From Selaginella tamariscina (taxonomy: Eukaryota > Streptophyta > Lycopodiopsida > Selaginellales > Selaginellaceae), in contig PUQB01000517.1 of the NCBI GenBank assembly GCA_003024785.1, positions 115,041 to 179,040 of the forward strand: 64,000 nucleotides of DNA, written 5' to 3'. The notes beneath the pieces are model-generated. The model had not been told where the DNA came from. It worked only from the letters and a program-made list of their open reading frames with translations, and did no database searches. A program made the translations under genes and the position numbers. How positions within the stretch are numbered: the first letter of the stretch is position 1; the number at the start of each line of letters is the position of its first letter. Below are positions 24,535-33,780 of the stretch, one piece after another.

Positions 24535-26253
24535 CGGCGGGATTAATCCCGCCGCTATAGTTTATAGCCTCGGCGGCGGGATTAATCCCGCCGCTATATG
24601 GTTGGGGCCATGGCGGCGGGATTAATCCCGCCGCCGAGGCCCTTCAGGCATGGGTGAGCGGCGGGATTAATCCCGCCGCCGAGGCCCTTCACGCAGGCTA
24701 TGGGCGGCGGGATTAATCCCGCCGCTCTACGACAAACCGAAGAGCGGCGGGATTAATCCCGCCGCCCATGGCCTGCGTGAGGGGCCTCGGCGGCGGGATT
24801 AATCCCGCCGCTCATCCATGCCCTGCGCGGAATGCGGCGGGATTTATCTCGCCGGCAATGGCCTGTGTGAAGGTTCTAATGCGGGATTAATCCCGCCGGA
24901 TTCCGCGCAGGGCATTTACAGGGAATGGGCGGCGGGATTAATCCCGCCGCCGAGGCCCCTCACGCAGGCCATGGGCGGCGGGATTAATCCCGCCGCTCTT
25001 CGGTTTGTCGTAGAGCGGCGGGATTAATCCCGCCGCCCAGGGAATTCACGCAGGACATGAACGCCGGGATTAATCCGGCCCCACGCTCATGCCCTTCGCG
25101 GAGGGCGGCGGATTAATCCCGCCGTTCATGTCCTGCGTGAATTCCCTGGCGGCGGGATTAATCCCGCCCCACCCATCCCTGTTCAAAAATGCCGCAGCCA
25201 ATATATATGTGTGAGCGCATGATTTACGAGAGGGCGGCGGGATTAGCCTCCGAACCTTCATTACCCGGTGGCGAGATTAATCTCCGAACCTTCATTACCC
25301 CATTGGTATGTTGAATCAATCCCGACTAACTCTGTCTGAGACGGAGAAGGTTTACAAAATACCAATGGAGGGAACCGAGAAGGGTGGTGGGATTAATTTC
25401 ACCATCCCTTACATGGTGGGCGGGATTAATCCCGCCGCGTACGCATGCCCTGCGCGGAATCGGGCGGGATTTATCCCGCCGCCATTGGCCTGCCTGAAGG
25501 GCCTAGGCGGCGGGATTAATCCCGCAAGATTTCGCATAGGGCATTGGCGTTCGGCGGGATTAATCCGCCGACTAAGGCCCGAGTGAAGGGCCTGGGAGGC
25601 GGGATTAATCCCGCAAGATTTCGCATAGGGCATTGGCGTTCGGCGGGATTAATCCCGCCGACTAAGGCCCGAGTGAAGGCCTGGGAGGCGGGATTAATCC
25701 CGCCGGACGCCAATTCCCTGCTCGGAATCGGGCGGGATTAATCCCGCCGCCATTGGCCTTTCTGAAGTGCCTAGGCGGCGGGATTAATCCCGCCCGATTC
25801 CGCACAGGGAATTGGCGTCCGGCGGGATTAATCCCGCCGCATAGGGACCGAGTGAAGGCCCTGGGCGGCGGGATTAATCCCGCCGAGTCTTCAATGCCTG
25901 TTGGAGGAATGAATCCCGCCACCCTTCTCTTTTTTCTCCATTGGTGAGTCGGACCAATCCCAAACGTTTCTGTCTGAGACGTAGATGGTTTTCAACATAC
26001 CAATGGAGAGAACTGGGAAGGGTGGGGAAATTCATTTAACCATCACTTACATGGTGGGCGAGATTAATCCCGCCTCCTTTCTGGAGTCACTGAAGGGGTG
26101 TGAGAAATAAATTCTGCCCAGTTCTTTCTGAGACCGAGAAGGGTGGCAAGATTAATCCGCACTCCCGTTCAAGGCCTCCAGAAAGGTGGCGAGATTAATC
26201 CCGCCCACTCTTTCAGGAGGCATTGAAGGGGTGGCGAGATTAATCCCGCCGCA
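24535..26253. repeat. Palindrome array 2 (about 34 copies)
   Basis: The same GGCGGGATTAATCCCGCC unit as array 1, here usually as GCGGCGGGATTAATCCCGCC. Spacers differ from those of array 1 but are also inverted repeats of one another: CTCTACGACAAACCGAAGAG (24724-24743) recurs inverted at 24996-25015, and GAGGCCCTTCACGCAGGC-type spacers recur in both orientations. Copies at 24535-25170 and 25420-25890 are well conserved; those at 25235-25400 and 25905-26253 are degenerate (GGCGAGATTAATCCCGCC). A direct repeat of about 110 bp lies at 25510-25730. Confidence 0.95.
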
Positions 26254-26364
26254 CCTTCCATGTGAATATATGTGTATTAGTATATATAAGTTGCATATCT
26301 CATTTTATTTACTTTTATCATCTTATCATAATATTTCGAGTAAAAGCTAGGAATCTATGTAAAA

Positions 26365-26447
26365 CTGTCCAGAGCTCACATTTGTGGTGGTTCTAAAACG
26401 AAATGTTATCTTTCTTTTGCACTAACACAAATGTGAGCTTCGGACAG
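26365..26447 (+). promoter_or_regulatory. Inverted repeat (22-bp arms) upstream of gene 2
   Basis: The arms at 26365-26386 and 26426-26447 match at 20 of 22 positions (core AGCTCACATTTGTG / CACAAATGTGAGCT) around a 39-nt loop. It ends about 145 bp before the gene 2 ATG and near the end of the predicted leader intron. It could be a binding site, an RNA hairpin or a small insertion. No function can be read from sequence. Confidence 0.6.
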
Positions 26448-26591
26448 TTAATTACGTCTACTTCTCTCTGTGTATTATTTTTGTATAATCGGGTTTATAC
26501 AAGTGTGTGTGCGTTTTTATATAATTTATATTTATAGTGTATTATTTTGCAGAAGGACGATTTGATCAAACAAGGAGATCGAGTCATTAGT

Positions 26592-29500
26592 ATGGAGTCG
26601 TCGTCAAATTCTGGGTAAGAATTAAAATAAAATCTGTTATACTCGGATACTTGAACTAATCATTTTTTGTATTCAGATGTGGAATTGAAGTGACATTAAA
26701 GACAAGAGCAGGAGAAGAGATGGGCAGGGGGATTCTGGAATCAACTTGGCATATTTTAAGATAAATGGGAAGCGCATTGGAGCAACCATGGTTGCTGTCA
26801 AATTATCCTCTGTCACATCTCATGGACAAGCAAAACAATGGAAAGTAGATTCGCTAGTCAAGCACCCGAAAGCAGGCTGCGAACCCAGATTGGACGATGC
26901 TCGACAGATATGCCTTGTTCCATCCAATGTCACGTTCTCGGATCCAGAGGTCGTCAGTTACAACATTAATCTCGGGTGGTTTTGTCGACTTGTGGATAAT
27001 TGATGTTCACGTGTTCACTAATGATGTTGACCTTGGAGTTCTTCTTCAACTCAACGAAAGCCCATCTATGGAGGGGATCCATCTGGATGTCTACTTCGAA
27101 GATCTTCAGACTCATCGAGTAGGTGTATTGTCAGGAGATATTGCTTCACAATACAGAAATCAGCAAGTGGAGCAATCTTCCCTCTTGACATTGAAGAAGA
27201 ACACAGCGACATCATAAAGAGATTGAGAGGGTGGCTCGGTCTCAGGTTCTCTACAGATCACGTTCAATTTGCTTAGGAAGCTTCGGGAGCTGGAAGAGTG
27301 TGCCGAGAACACTAGAACAGCTGCAATCGGGGATCACACATGTTGATTCGGATCGCAAAAGAAAATCATCAATCGTTTTGTCAGCTGCACCTGTGGCATC
27401 TCATGCTGCAATAAGTCACAAGGAAATGATGTTGGATGATAAGATTTATCCTTGTAGGGTTAAATATTGCAGCGTCAACCCAAACTTCAATTACAGGCCA
27501 CTCAACCAGGAACGTGTAGCTGAGCTCATGGAGAAGATGAAGGACGACAATTCTTATACCGTTCCACATAATGCTGTTTTGTGTCCATACTATGAAAGAA
27601 GGAAGGGTGCTGACAAAGTCTGGATCACAACACCAGAACAACTCATGAAGATTCAGACGGAGAATAAAAGATCTATCAAGTACTACATCATTAGTGGCCA
27701 GCACACAATAACGGCAGCCCAACGACTTCTCGATGAACACAACAAAGGAACGATGGCAACAAAACTTTCCGAGCATACCCGTGAGAAGCTGACAAAAAGA
27801 TCGGCGTTTTTAGCTAAGCCGAATCTCACAATCGAGCAGTACCATAAGTTATCGGCGGAATGGGACGCTGCCGACACCAACCACTACAACAGCAAAATAT
27901 GGGAGAAGTTTAAACACACGCGAGCCGTGTGGGAATCTCTTCAGCGACCACAAAGAGCTACCGCAGGGAATACACAATCTGCGGAATACCGGGTAAGCAA
28001 ATTGTTTGGGCGGGATTTATCTCGCCGGTATATTAATCTGTCTTTTTCCTCAGAGAGTTGAAGAAATTGCAGCAGTTGATTTTGCCCAGGTGGGCGGGAA
28101 GGAAACATCATTTCTGATGATGTTGATTTCTTGCCCCGAAGATAGGATCTTTGCCAAATGGTTGGGGATTATGGAATCCTTTTCAAAAGGAACACTGAAG
28201 AAGAAGCAGACAAGTGAAGGGGAGCCCTCAGAAAAGTCTGCAAAGAAACCCAGTAAGACGCCGAAGGCTAAGTCTGTTCAATCTACAAAGGATGTAGACA
28301 ACGATTTCAAGCTCACATGGTTGAAGCCTTTAAATGGAACAACGATGGAGGAGATGGAAGTCTTGGCTGATTTGGTGATCGATGGCCAAACTACAAATCA
28401 ATAACAGCAGCCCAACCTCTCTTTTCATCTCAAGGCAATGGAGTTGAAGACGGTCAGGCATTTCAAGGAGTGGTTGGGAATACACTGCCACAAACTGGGT
28501 TGGACCTCGACTTCAACATATGAAGAGGTTAGCAAATATTTGCATGTGACAAACGATGATATGCTTGTCGAATGGGTGAACCAATCGGAAGATCTAGGCA
28601 AGAATCTATTGCACGCCAACGCCAAAAAGGAGAACATTGGGATGACGCCTTCTCTTATGGCAGTCCTTCAGCAGCGGAGAACCGAATTGAACCTTATAAA
28701 GGAGGATGCTACGAATCACGACAAGCCCTACAGATGTTTTTGTTAGATTCGGAGACTTTATGGGGTAACATCACTGCTTGTAGGAAACCGTTTCAATTGT
28801 TCGTGATGGATCGGCGGTGTCAAAAAATCTTTCGACAGATAGGGCACTAGAGGATCTGGTGGAGAAACTTAGCCGTGCAAGCATATACATAGAAGGTATT
28901 TATTATTGAATTCATGCTTGCGCTCTTCACTGATACCTACTTTTTCAGGTATTTATTTCTTGATTCTTGCTCATGTCACCGATACTTTTGCCTTCGCCTT
29001 CGCCAAGAAGAATAGACATCGTTGGACAGGATTTTATATGAACGATGCTAATCCCAAGTGCATTGATACTGTTGTTCACTTGGTTGTTAGAGCAACGCTA
29101 TCTCACGTTACTCATGGCCATATGTGTTGTTGGATGTCAATGGTGTTCTGCTTCATCGACAAAGGCCCGAGAGATAGAAAACAGAAATCAAACAAGGAGA
29201 TTTCATTCCTTGTCATTGGTAAATTTCGATATGATATTATTTTCGTCCAGGGTTGGATCGTCTCTTTCAAAAGCTTAAGGAGATGGGTGCGCTGTGGGGA
29301 TTTGGTCATGCATGCAGATTCATAACTTAACACCACTGTTGAGTTTACTTAAGAAACATTGTAGTGTTGCAGAAGAGGTGATTCGTAAAGATTGGATTTT
29401 TAACCAGCGAATGTGTCATAAAACCTCTCGAATTTCACAATATAAGAAAGGAAAGCAAGCCATACTTCTTCAAGAATGAAAGAATAATTGGGACTCATGG

Positions 29501-30018
29501 GAGATCAGTCGCTTAAGGATAACGAAGAATGCACATATCTTAGTAGTAGACGACTCTCCTCAGAAGGCTATGCTCAACCAAACATTGCTTGTATTCATCC
29601 AATCACTTTCGATCCATATTCTGATATCGATATCATGGATGAGCTAGTGAACTACTTGGATACGTGCCTCAGAAAGAAGAATCTCGAAAATTTTTGTGAG
29701 CAGTATCCACCATATCATACATTTCCTGAAGCTTTTCTTTCTCGTGATATTGAATTTTATAAAATGAAGGATAGCAACCGGGCGCTTTATAATATTATTC
29801 TTAAGGAACGTCAGTTTTTAGATGAGCCTTTATGCAGACCTTCTCTTATCACATCTTATGTATTAACAAGGATGGCAACTCCCAATTGCATTCGTGAGAG
29901 TGTTAAGTGGTGGCAACAACATCAAGATATTGACCAAAATGATTTGATTAATCCGGAGAGTGATGATTTAGACAAAATGAAAAGATTTCTTTGTATGATA
30001 GAAAGAAAGTATTTATAA
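26592..30018 (+). pseudogene. Element D gene 2: ParB/sulfiredoxin-like protein, frameshifted
   Basis: Plus-strand coding sequence divergent from gene 1. The frame is open from the predicted acceptor (26552) through ATG 26592 (MESSSNSG). Introns with good GT-AG ends: 26615-26676, 27993-28053, 28896-28948. An N-terminal module (EVTLKTRAGEEMGRGILES) resembles two modules in gene 1. The ParB-like part is at about 27480-27760, ending with YYIISGQHTITAAQRLLDE, which matches the GxRRxxAA-type box of ParB/Srx domains. A Lys-rich linker (about 28190-28300) and a C-terminal region without recognised motifs (to 30018) follow. Frame changes are evident near 26740, 26980, 27200, 28700, 28800, 29250, 29320 and 29470, plus a TAA at 28402. 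Sequencing indels could cause some of them. Catalytic or DNA-binding role unknown. Confidence 0.6.
28009..28026 (+). repeat. Palindrome copy inside a gene 2 intron
   Basis: GGCGGGATTTATCTCGCC lies inside the 61-nt intron 27993-28053. It is identical over 18 bases to the variant at 24836-24853 in array 2, and both are followed by GG. It is the only copy I see outside the two arrays. Confidence 0.85.
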
Positions 30019-30278
30019 AAAATTAACATGTTGATAAGAAAATGATTTCATTTGTAATTATGTTTGATAGTATTTCTTCATTATTGTAAACTATTTTAGA
30101 ATAATATGAATATTCTAAGATATTTTAGGAATATTCCTTACTAAGTAAGGTTATTGAAGGATTAATTAATTAATTAATTAATATTTAAGGCTTAATTACA
30201 TATTAATTAAATGATTAATTAATAATTAAAACTTAAGTATTAATTAGTAATTTATTTTATATTCCCATTTTCACGTAT
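30019..30278. other. Element D right subterminal AT-rich region
   Basis: AT-rich, non-coding, with a run of ATTAATTA repeats (30155-30185) and GAATATTC motifs (30109-30140) like those at the left end. The gene 2 3' end should lie here. Confidence 0.5.
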
Positions 30279-30304
30279 CATGCCCACTTTAGTTACAACG
30301 TGCA
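30279..30304 (-). repeat. Element D right TIR with TSD TGCA
   Basis: Reverse complement starts CGTTGTAACTAAAGTGGGCA. TGCA at 30301-30304 matches 16151-16154. The flanking sequence beyond is element B gag. Confidence 0.8.
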
Positions 30305-31205
30305 TAATGGTGTTAATATCAGTATCTCCCTTATAGTTAACTGTACAAGTTGTTGCAGAATCACAGCAACAATACGATCTCCAAGTGGTATTGTTGATGT
30401 GGATTGCTGTGAATGCATGCTCATTTCATTAGGCATAGAGTCTTGATTTTCCTCTTGTTGCATTTTTTGAATTTGATTAGTCACTCTTTGTATTGTAGCC
30501 TTTTCTTTCTCCCAATTCTTATGTATTGGTTCTTCTTTGGTTGGTTCGACCCATACTCGTTTGGCCCGTGTTACAGCATACGTCTCAGTTGAGGGTAATT
30601 CTGTATCTTGCTCCCATTTGCGCTTTAGTGGAAGATGTTCCGATGTTAAATTCGCGTTGTGGACATTCTGGTAAATAATGTCCCATCTCACCACATGTGT
30701 AACAACGAATACTATTGAGTCGATTACATTTAGTAGAATAGTGTCCTTTTTCTCCACATCTAAAACATGTCACATTTGGATTCTGACCTCGTAATGCTGG
30801 TGGAGGTGGTATTGGTGGTAATAACGGTGGTCCTGTCTGTGCTGGGGCTGATAACAAAGATTGTCCCTACATGATATTTCCGTATTATTACCTTATCAGA
30901 AAAATGTTCTGGATTCACGGGGAAATCTCCTTCCATTTCCATTCCTACGTTCCCCATTATACGCTCTTTGTGGATAATCATATGAATTAGCATTTCGTGA
31001 CTGTGAATAATCATATGAATTCGCATTCCGGTTGTTGTTCCATCTGGGTGGTGGTGAAAAATTCTCAGTATGTCCCATCATTTGTTTGGGTTTTTATCCC
31101 ATAGTCCGACATTGTCTCGCTTCATGTCCTATTCCTCCACACATCTGACACTTGGGTAGTCTACATTCAGAAGCATTATGTCCTTCATTTTTACATGTGT
31201 ACAAA
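30305..31205 (-). pseudogene. Element B gag C-terminus with four zinc knuckles
   Basis: On the minus strand from the primer-binding site inward: a partial knuckle (CKNEGHNASEC, about 31190), CQMCGGIGHEARQC (about 31140-31100), then an Asn/Tyr/Arg-rich linker, CFRCGEKGHYSTKC (about 30770) and CYTCGEMGHYLPEC (about 30710). A Gln/Glu-rich tail runs to 30304, where element D begins. Four CCHC units is more than the usual one or two. The capsid part that should precede them is absent, so either it was deleted or this internal region was rearranged. Confidence 0.75.
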
Positions 31206-31230
31206 ATATTGTTTTAGTTCTTGAAGGTCG

Positions 31231-31258
31231 AGGGTTCGAATCCCTCCGTGGTCACCAA
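31231..31258 (-). other. Element B primer-binding site, unusually long tRNA match
   Basis: Just inside the 5' LTR (one base from its end) the plus strand reads like the 3' end of a tRNA: T-arm GAGGGTTCGAATCCCTC, then CGTGGTC, a discriminator A and CCA. The complement is the primer-binding site. Complementarity to a tRNA would extend through the whole T-arm (about 28 nt). The implied tRNA acceptor would start GACCACG; I cannot assign the amino acid. It is not a tRNA gene, since the 5' half is missing. Confidence 0.65.
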
Positions 31259-31260
31259 TA

Positions 31261-31416
31261 TGTTGAACCTTGAAATCCTACCGTTTGCACATAGTAAAGA
31301 TTGCCTTCGACAAACCTATATTAAGGGTCTATCGGAATAAGATAAAGAAGAAATTAGACATCAGAAGGTCTCAAAAGGGTAAGGATGGCAAGGTGTATAG
31401 CAGGCAGCACTACTAT
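31261..31416 (-). repeat. Element B 5' LTR, left piece
   Basis: Starts TGTTGAACCTTG and matches the first part of 9581-10177. It stops at 31416, where element C begins; the last five bases ACTAT are the C target duplication. Confidence 0.8.
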
Positions 31417-31624
31417 TATTAGGAACCACTACGTACAAACTAGAGATCCCACAAAACCACCCGACCTCCCCCGAGCTATCTCTAGTCTCCACATGCTGCT
31501 CTCCAAAAAGGCTTTTCATATTAGGGTGCCCTTAATTCTCTTAGATCTAGGTATAGCTCTTTAGGAATATTCTAGCTTATACCTTTCTGGGAATATTCTT
31601 TGATTCGTTATATGAGTCGTAACA
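31417..31624 (-). repeat. Element C 3' LTR (208 bp)
   Basis: Ends GGTCGTAACA-like (GAGTCGTAACA) and starts TATTAGGAACC (TG changed to TA). It matches 35073-35283 almost base for base, indicating recent insertion. Confidence 0.85.
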
Positions 31625-31899
31625 ATTCTCCCCCATTAGCAAGTCCTTGTCCTCAAGGGCAGTATAACTTACTCAATTGGTCTTGTATCATTAGCCTCGT
31701 ACATCCACAAAGAATCTACCCAAGACTTGTTCCTTGTGAGTACTCTCTTTAACTGGCTAACATGAAACACTGGGTGCACCCTCACTCTTCTGGCAGCCGT
31801 AGTCGATATGCCACCTTATTGATATGCTCCAGAATCTCATAAGGACCTGAGTACCTAGGAGACAACTTATCATTGTGTCCCTTCCGTAAGGCCACAAAC

Positions 31900-32480
31900 A
31901 GTGTTTCGCCTTACATGTGTGGCAAATACCACTCGGAGATATACATAGTCTCCCACCTGGAACTCTTAGAAGCTTCTATGCTCATTAGCAAACTTAATAG
32001 CTCGGTTTTGAGCTGCTTATAAGTTCTTCTTGCACAAACTCTGAATGTTTCTAAGCTCCACACAAATCTTTAGCTCCTCCTCATCCATGTTGCCTTGGAG
32101 CTTTCTTACTTGCTAAACCCAGCTCAAAAGCTGTCTTGGAATGCCATCCAAACATAGCATAATATGGACTCATTCCAATGCCACTTGTGTCCTTGGCAAA
32201 TGGATGACAAAGTCCATAGAGATACTGCCCCATCGCTTGTCTAGAATAGGCAATGGTACTAATAGCCCACTTGGTTTTTCCCTGGGCACCTTTACTTACT
32301 GACACTTGTCACAAGTCCTGCAGTACTCTATGATATCTCCAATAGAACCTTCTCTTAATCAACTCATACGTTTTCCTCCCCCCAAAATGACCAGCCTCCA
32401 GGTGATCATGATGAAATATAGTACTTGGTTGATCAAATGGTCCACATGAGGAAGATACACACGGCCATTGTAGTATAAAA
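31900..32480 (-). pseudogene. Element C integrase, core deleted
   Basis: Sense reading enters at the zinc-binding region (HHDHLEAGHFGGRKTYELIK, about 32410-32350) and WRYHRVLQDL, then jumps to the C-terminal part of the core (AISTIAYSRQAMGQ, GIGMSPYYAMFGWHSKTAFELG, 32270-32120). The catalytic stretch between them, with at least the first two acidic residues, is missing. Confidence 0.7.
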
Positions 32481-32487
32481 CTCCATC

Positions 32488-33030
32488 TTAAAATGAGAAT
32501 GGTGGCTCTAGTTGTCCTCTGAGCTCCTGCACCTCAACGTCTTGTGCTTGAGCATGTTGAACTACCTGGCTAAACTCACTTAATGCATTACATAAGCGTG
32601 TTTGGAATTCTCTAACCACTGTGGCTCTCCTAACGCGTGACAAAGCATCTACCACCACGTTAGCCTTTCCCACGCAATGCTCAATAGGAAATTTGCCAAA
32701 CTCCATGAGCTTAACCATCCAGTGAGCTTGCTGAGAGTTTAACTCTTTCTGTTTGAACAGATACACCAAAGTCTTGTGATCTGTAAACACTTTGAAACTT
32801 GCACCATAAAGATAGTGCCTCCAAACTCATAATGCATTAACAATAGTCAGTAGTTCTTGCTCATACGTTGAGTATTGTTGCTCTGCAGGATTCAAGTACG
32901 GCTCTTATAAACAATAGGCCTTCCCTCTTGCATAAGTACAACTCCAATGGCCACTCCACTTGCATCACACGATACCTCATAAGGCTTAGAGGGATCTACA
33001 ATATATAAACTGGTGCACGTACCAAAGCTT
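32488..33030 (-). pseudogene. Element C RNase H
   Basis: Minus-strand reading has SCDASGVAIG-like sequence near 32980-32950, then YEQELLTIVNALW near 32860-32830, FKVFTDHKTLVYLFKQKEL (32800-32740) and VGKANVVVDALSRV (32670-32630). These are the typical RNase H and tether phrases of gypsy pol. Frame breaks occur near 32790 and 32900. Confidence 0.7.
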
Positions 33031-33059
33031 GTTTCAAAGCTTGGAAACTGCTCTTCTCT

Positions 33060-33780
33060 GAAGCACTTCATGCAAAGGGAACGTCCTTCCTTAGCAACCT
33101 AGTTAACGGAGAAGCTTTCTTGGCATAATCCTTGACATACCGCCGGTAATAACCAGCCATGCCCAAGAAACTCCGTAACTCTTCTGCATTGCTAGGAACT
33201 GGCCATTGCTCCACCACTGCCACCTTCTGTGGATCTATCTTCACTCCACTTGGCGTCAAAATGTGACCCAAATACTCCACTTTGCACTGAGCAAATGCAC
33301 ATTTGCTCTTCTTTGTATAGAGCTTGTTCTCCCTCAACAACTGAAGAACTCTTCGCAAATGCTGCACATGCTCCTTCATATTCTTACTGTAAATAAGAAT
33401 ATCGTTGAGTAAGATCTCCACAAAGTTGTGCAAGTAGTCACCAAACACCTCAGTCGTCAACCGAGTGAATGTGATTGGGGCATTTGTTAAGCCGAATGGC
33501 ATAACAGTGAACTCGAAATGCCCAACTATCTTGGTGAACACTCTGGCTCCATCGAGATGATCTATGATAGTATCCACACATGGCATGGGCATCTTGTCCT
33601 TCACTGTTTGCTTGCTGAGAGCTCTGTAGTCTATGCACATCCTCATGGTGCCATCCTTCTTCCTGACAAGCAATACTGGTGCACCAAATGAAGACTTGCT
33701 CAGTTGTATGAAGCCATATTCCAATAGCTCCATCACTTGTCTTTTAACCTCTTGCTCCTTAGCATGGCTCAGTCGGAATG
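33060..33780 (-). pseudogene. Element C reverse transcriptase, catalytic motif altered
   Basis: The 222-residue open stretch (33736-33068) reads GFIQLSKSSFGAPVLLVRKK, MRMCIDYRALSKQTVKDKMP, then VMPFGLTNAPITFTRL and FLGMAGYYRRYVKDYAKKASPLTRLL. Two defects stand out. The DLRSGYHQI region is missing after ARVFTKI. The catalytic Y/F-x-D-D is LLND (VEILLNDILIYS), with the first Asp replaced by Asn. Both should abolish polymerase activity. Confidence 0.8.

Larger units (their letters stand above)
16155..30300. mobile_element. Element D: 14.1-kb DNA transposon with palindrome arrays
   Basis: The ends are inverted copies of GTTGTAACTAAARTGGGCA (16155-16176 and 30279-30300, 20 of 22 bases matching), flanked by TGCA on both sides (16151-16154 and 30301-30304). 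TGCA is its own complement, so a 4-bp TSD cannot be told from two extra TIR bases at each end, but it is the simplest reading. D lies inside element B and splits gag from protease; removing D and one TGCA keeps the B frame in phase. It carries gene 1 (minus), gene 2 (plus), two palindrome arrays and a central region of repeats. It has no RT or LTRs. The TIR does not begin CACTA. I cannot assign a superfamily with confidence. Confidence 0.8.

Noticed and set aside
23306-24625. Long open frames rich in His, Thr, Tyr, Ile and Val
   Set aside because: They are translations of CA, TG and TA dinucleotide runs.
19930-26253. CRISPR-like array (palindromic repeat with short spacers)
   Set aside because: Spacers recur and occur in both orientations, the context is a plant genome with introns, and no cas genes are present.
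29219-29250. A 32-nt intron with GTAAAT...CCAG ends in gene 2
   Set aside because: Too short for a plant intron, and the frame through it reads plausible protein (KFRYDIIFVQ). A frameshift near 29250 explains the data better.
16155-30300. Element D as a CACTA, Helitron or Maverick element
   Set aside because: The TIR does not start CACTA, there are clear TIRs and a TSD (against Helitron), and no polymerase B, integrase or capsid genes are present (against Maverick). A Sola-like assignment from the 4-bp TSD is possible but unproven.
31231-31258. tRNA gene
   Set aside because: Only the T-arm, acceptor 3' strand and an encoded CCA are present; no D-arm, anticodon arm or 5' acceptor strand lies upstream. 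It is a primer-binding site.
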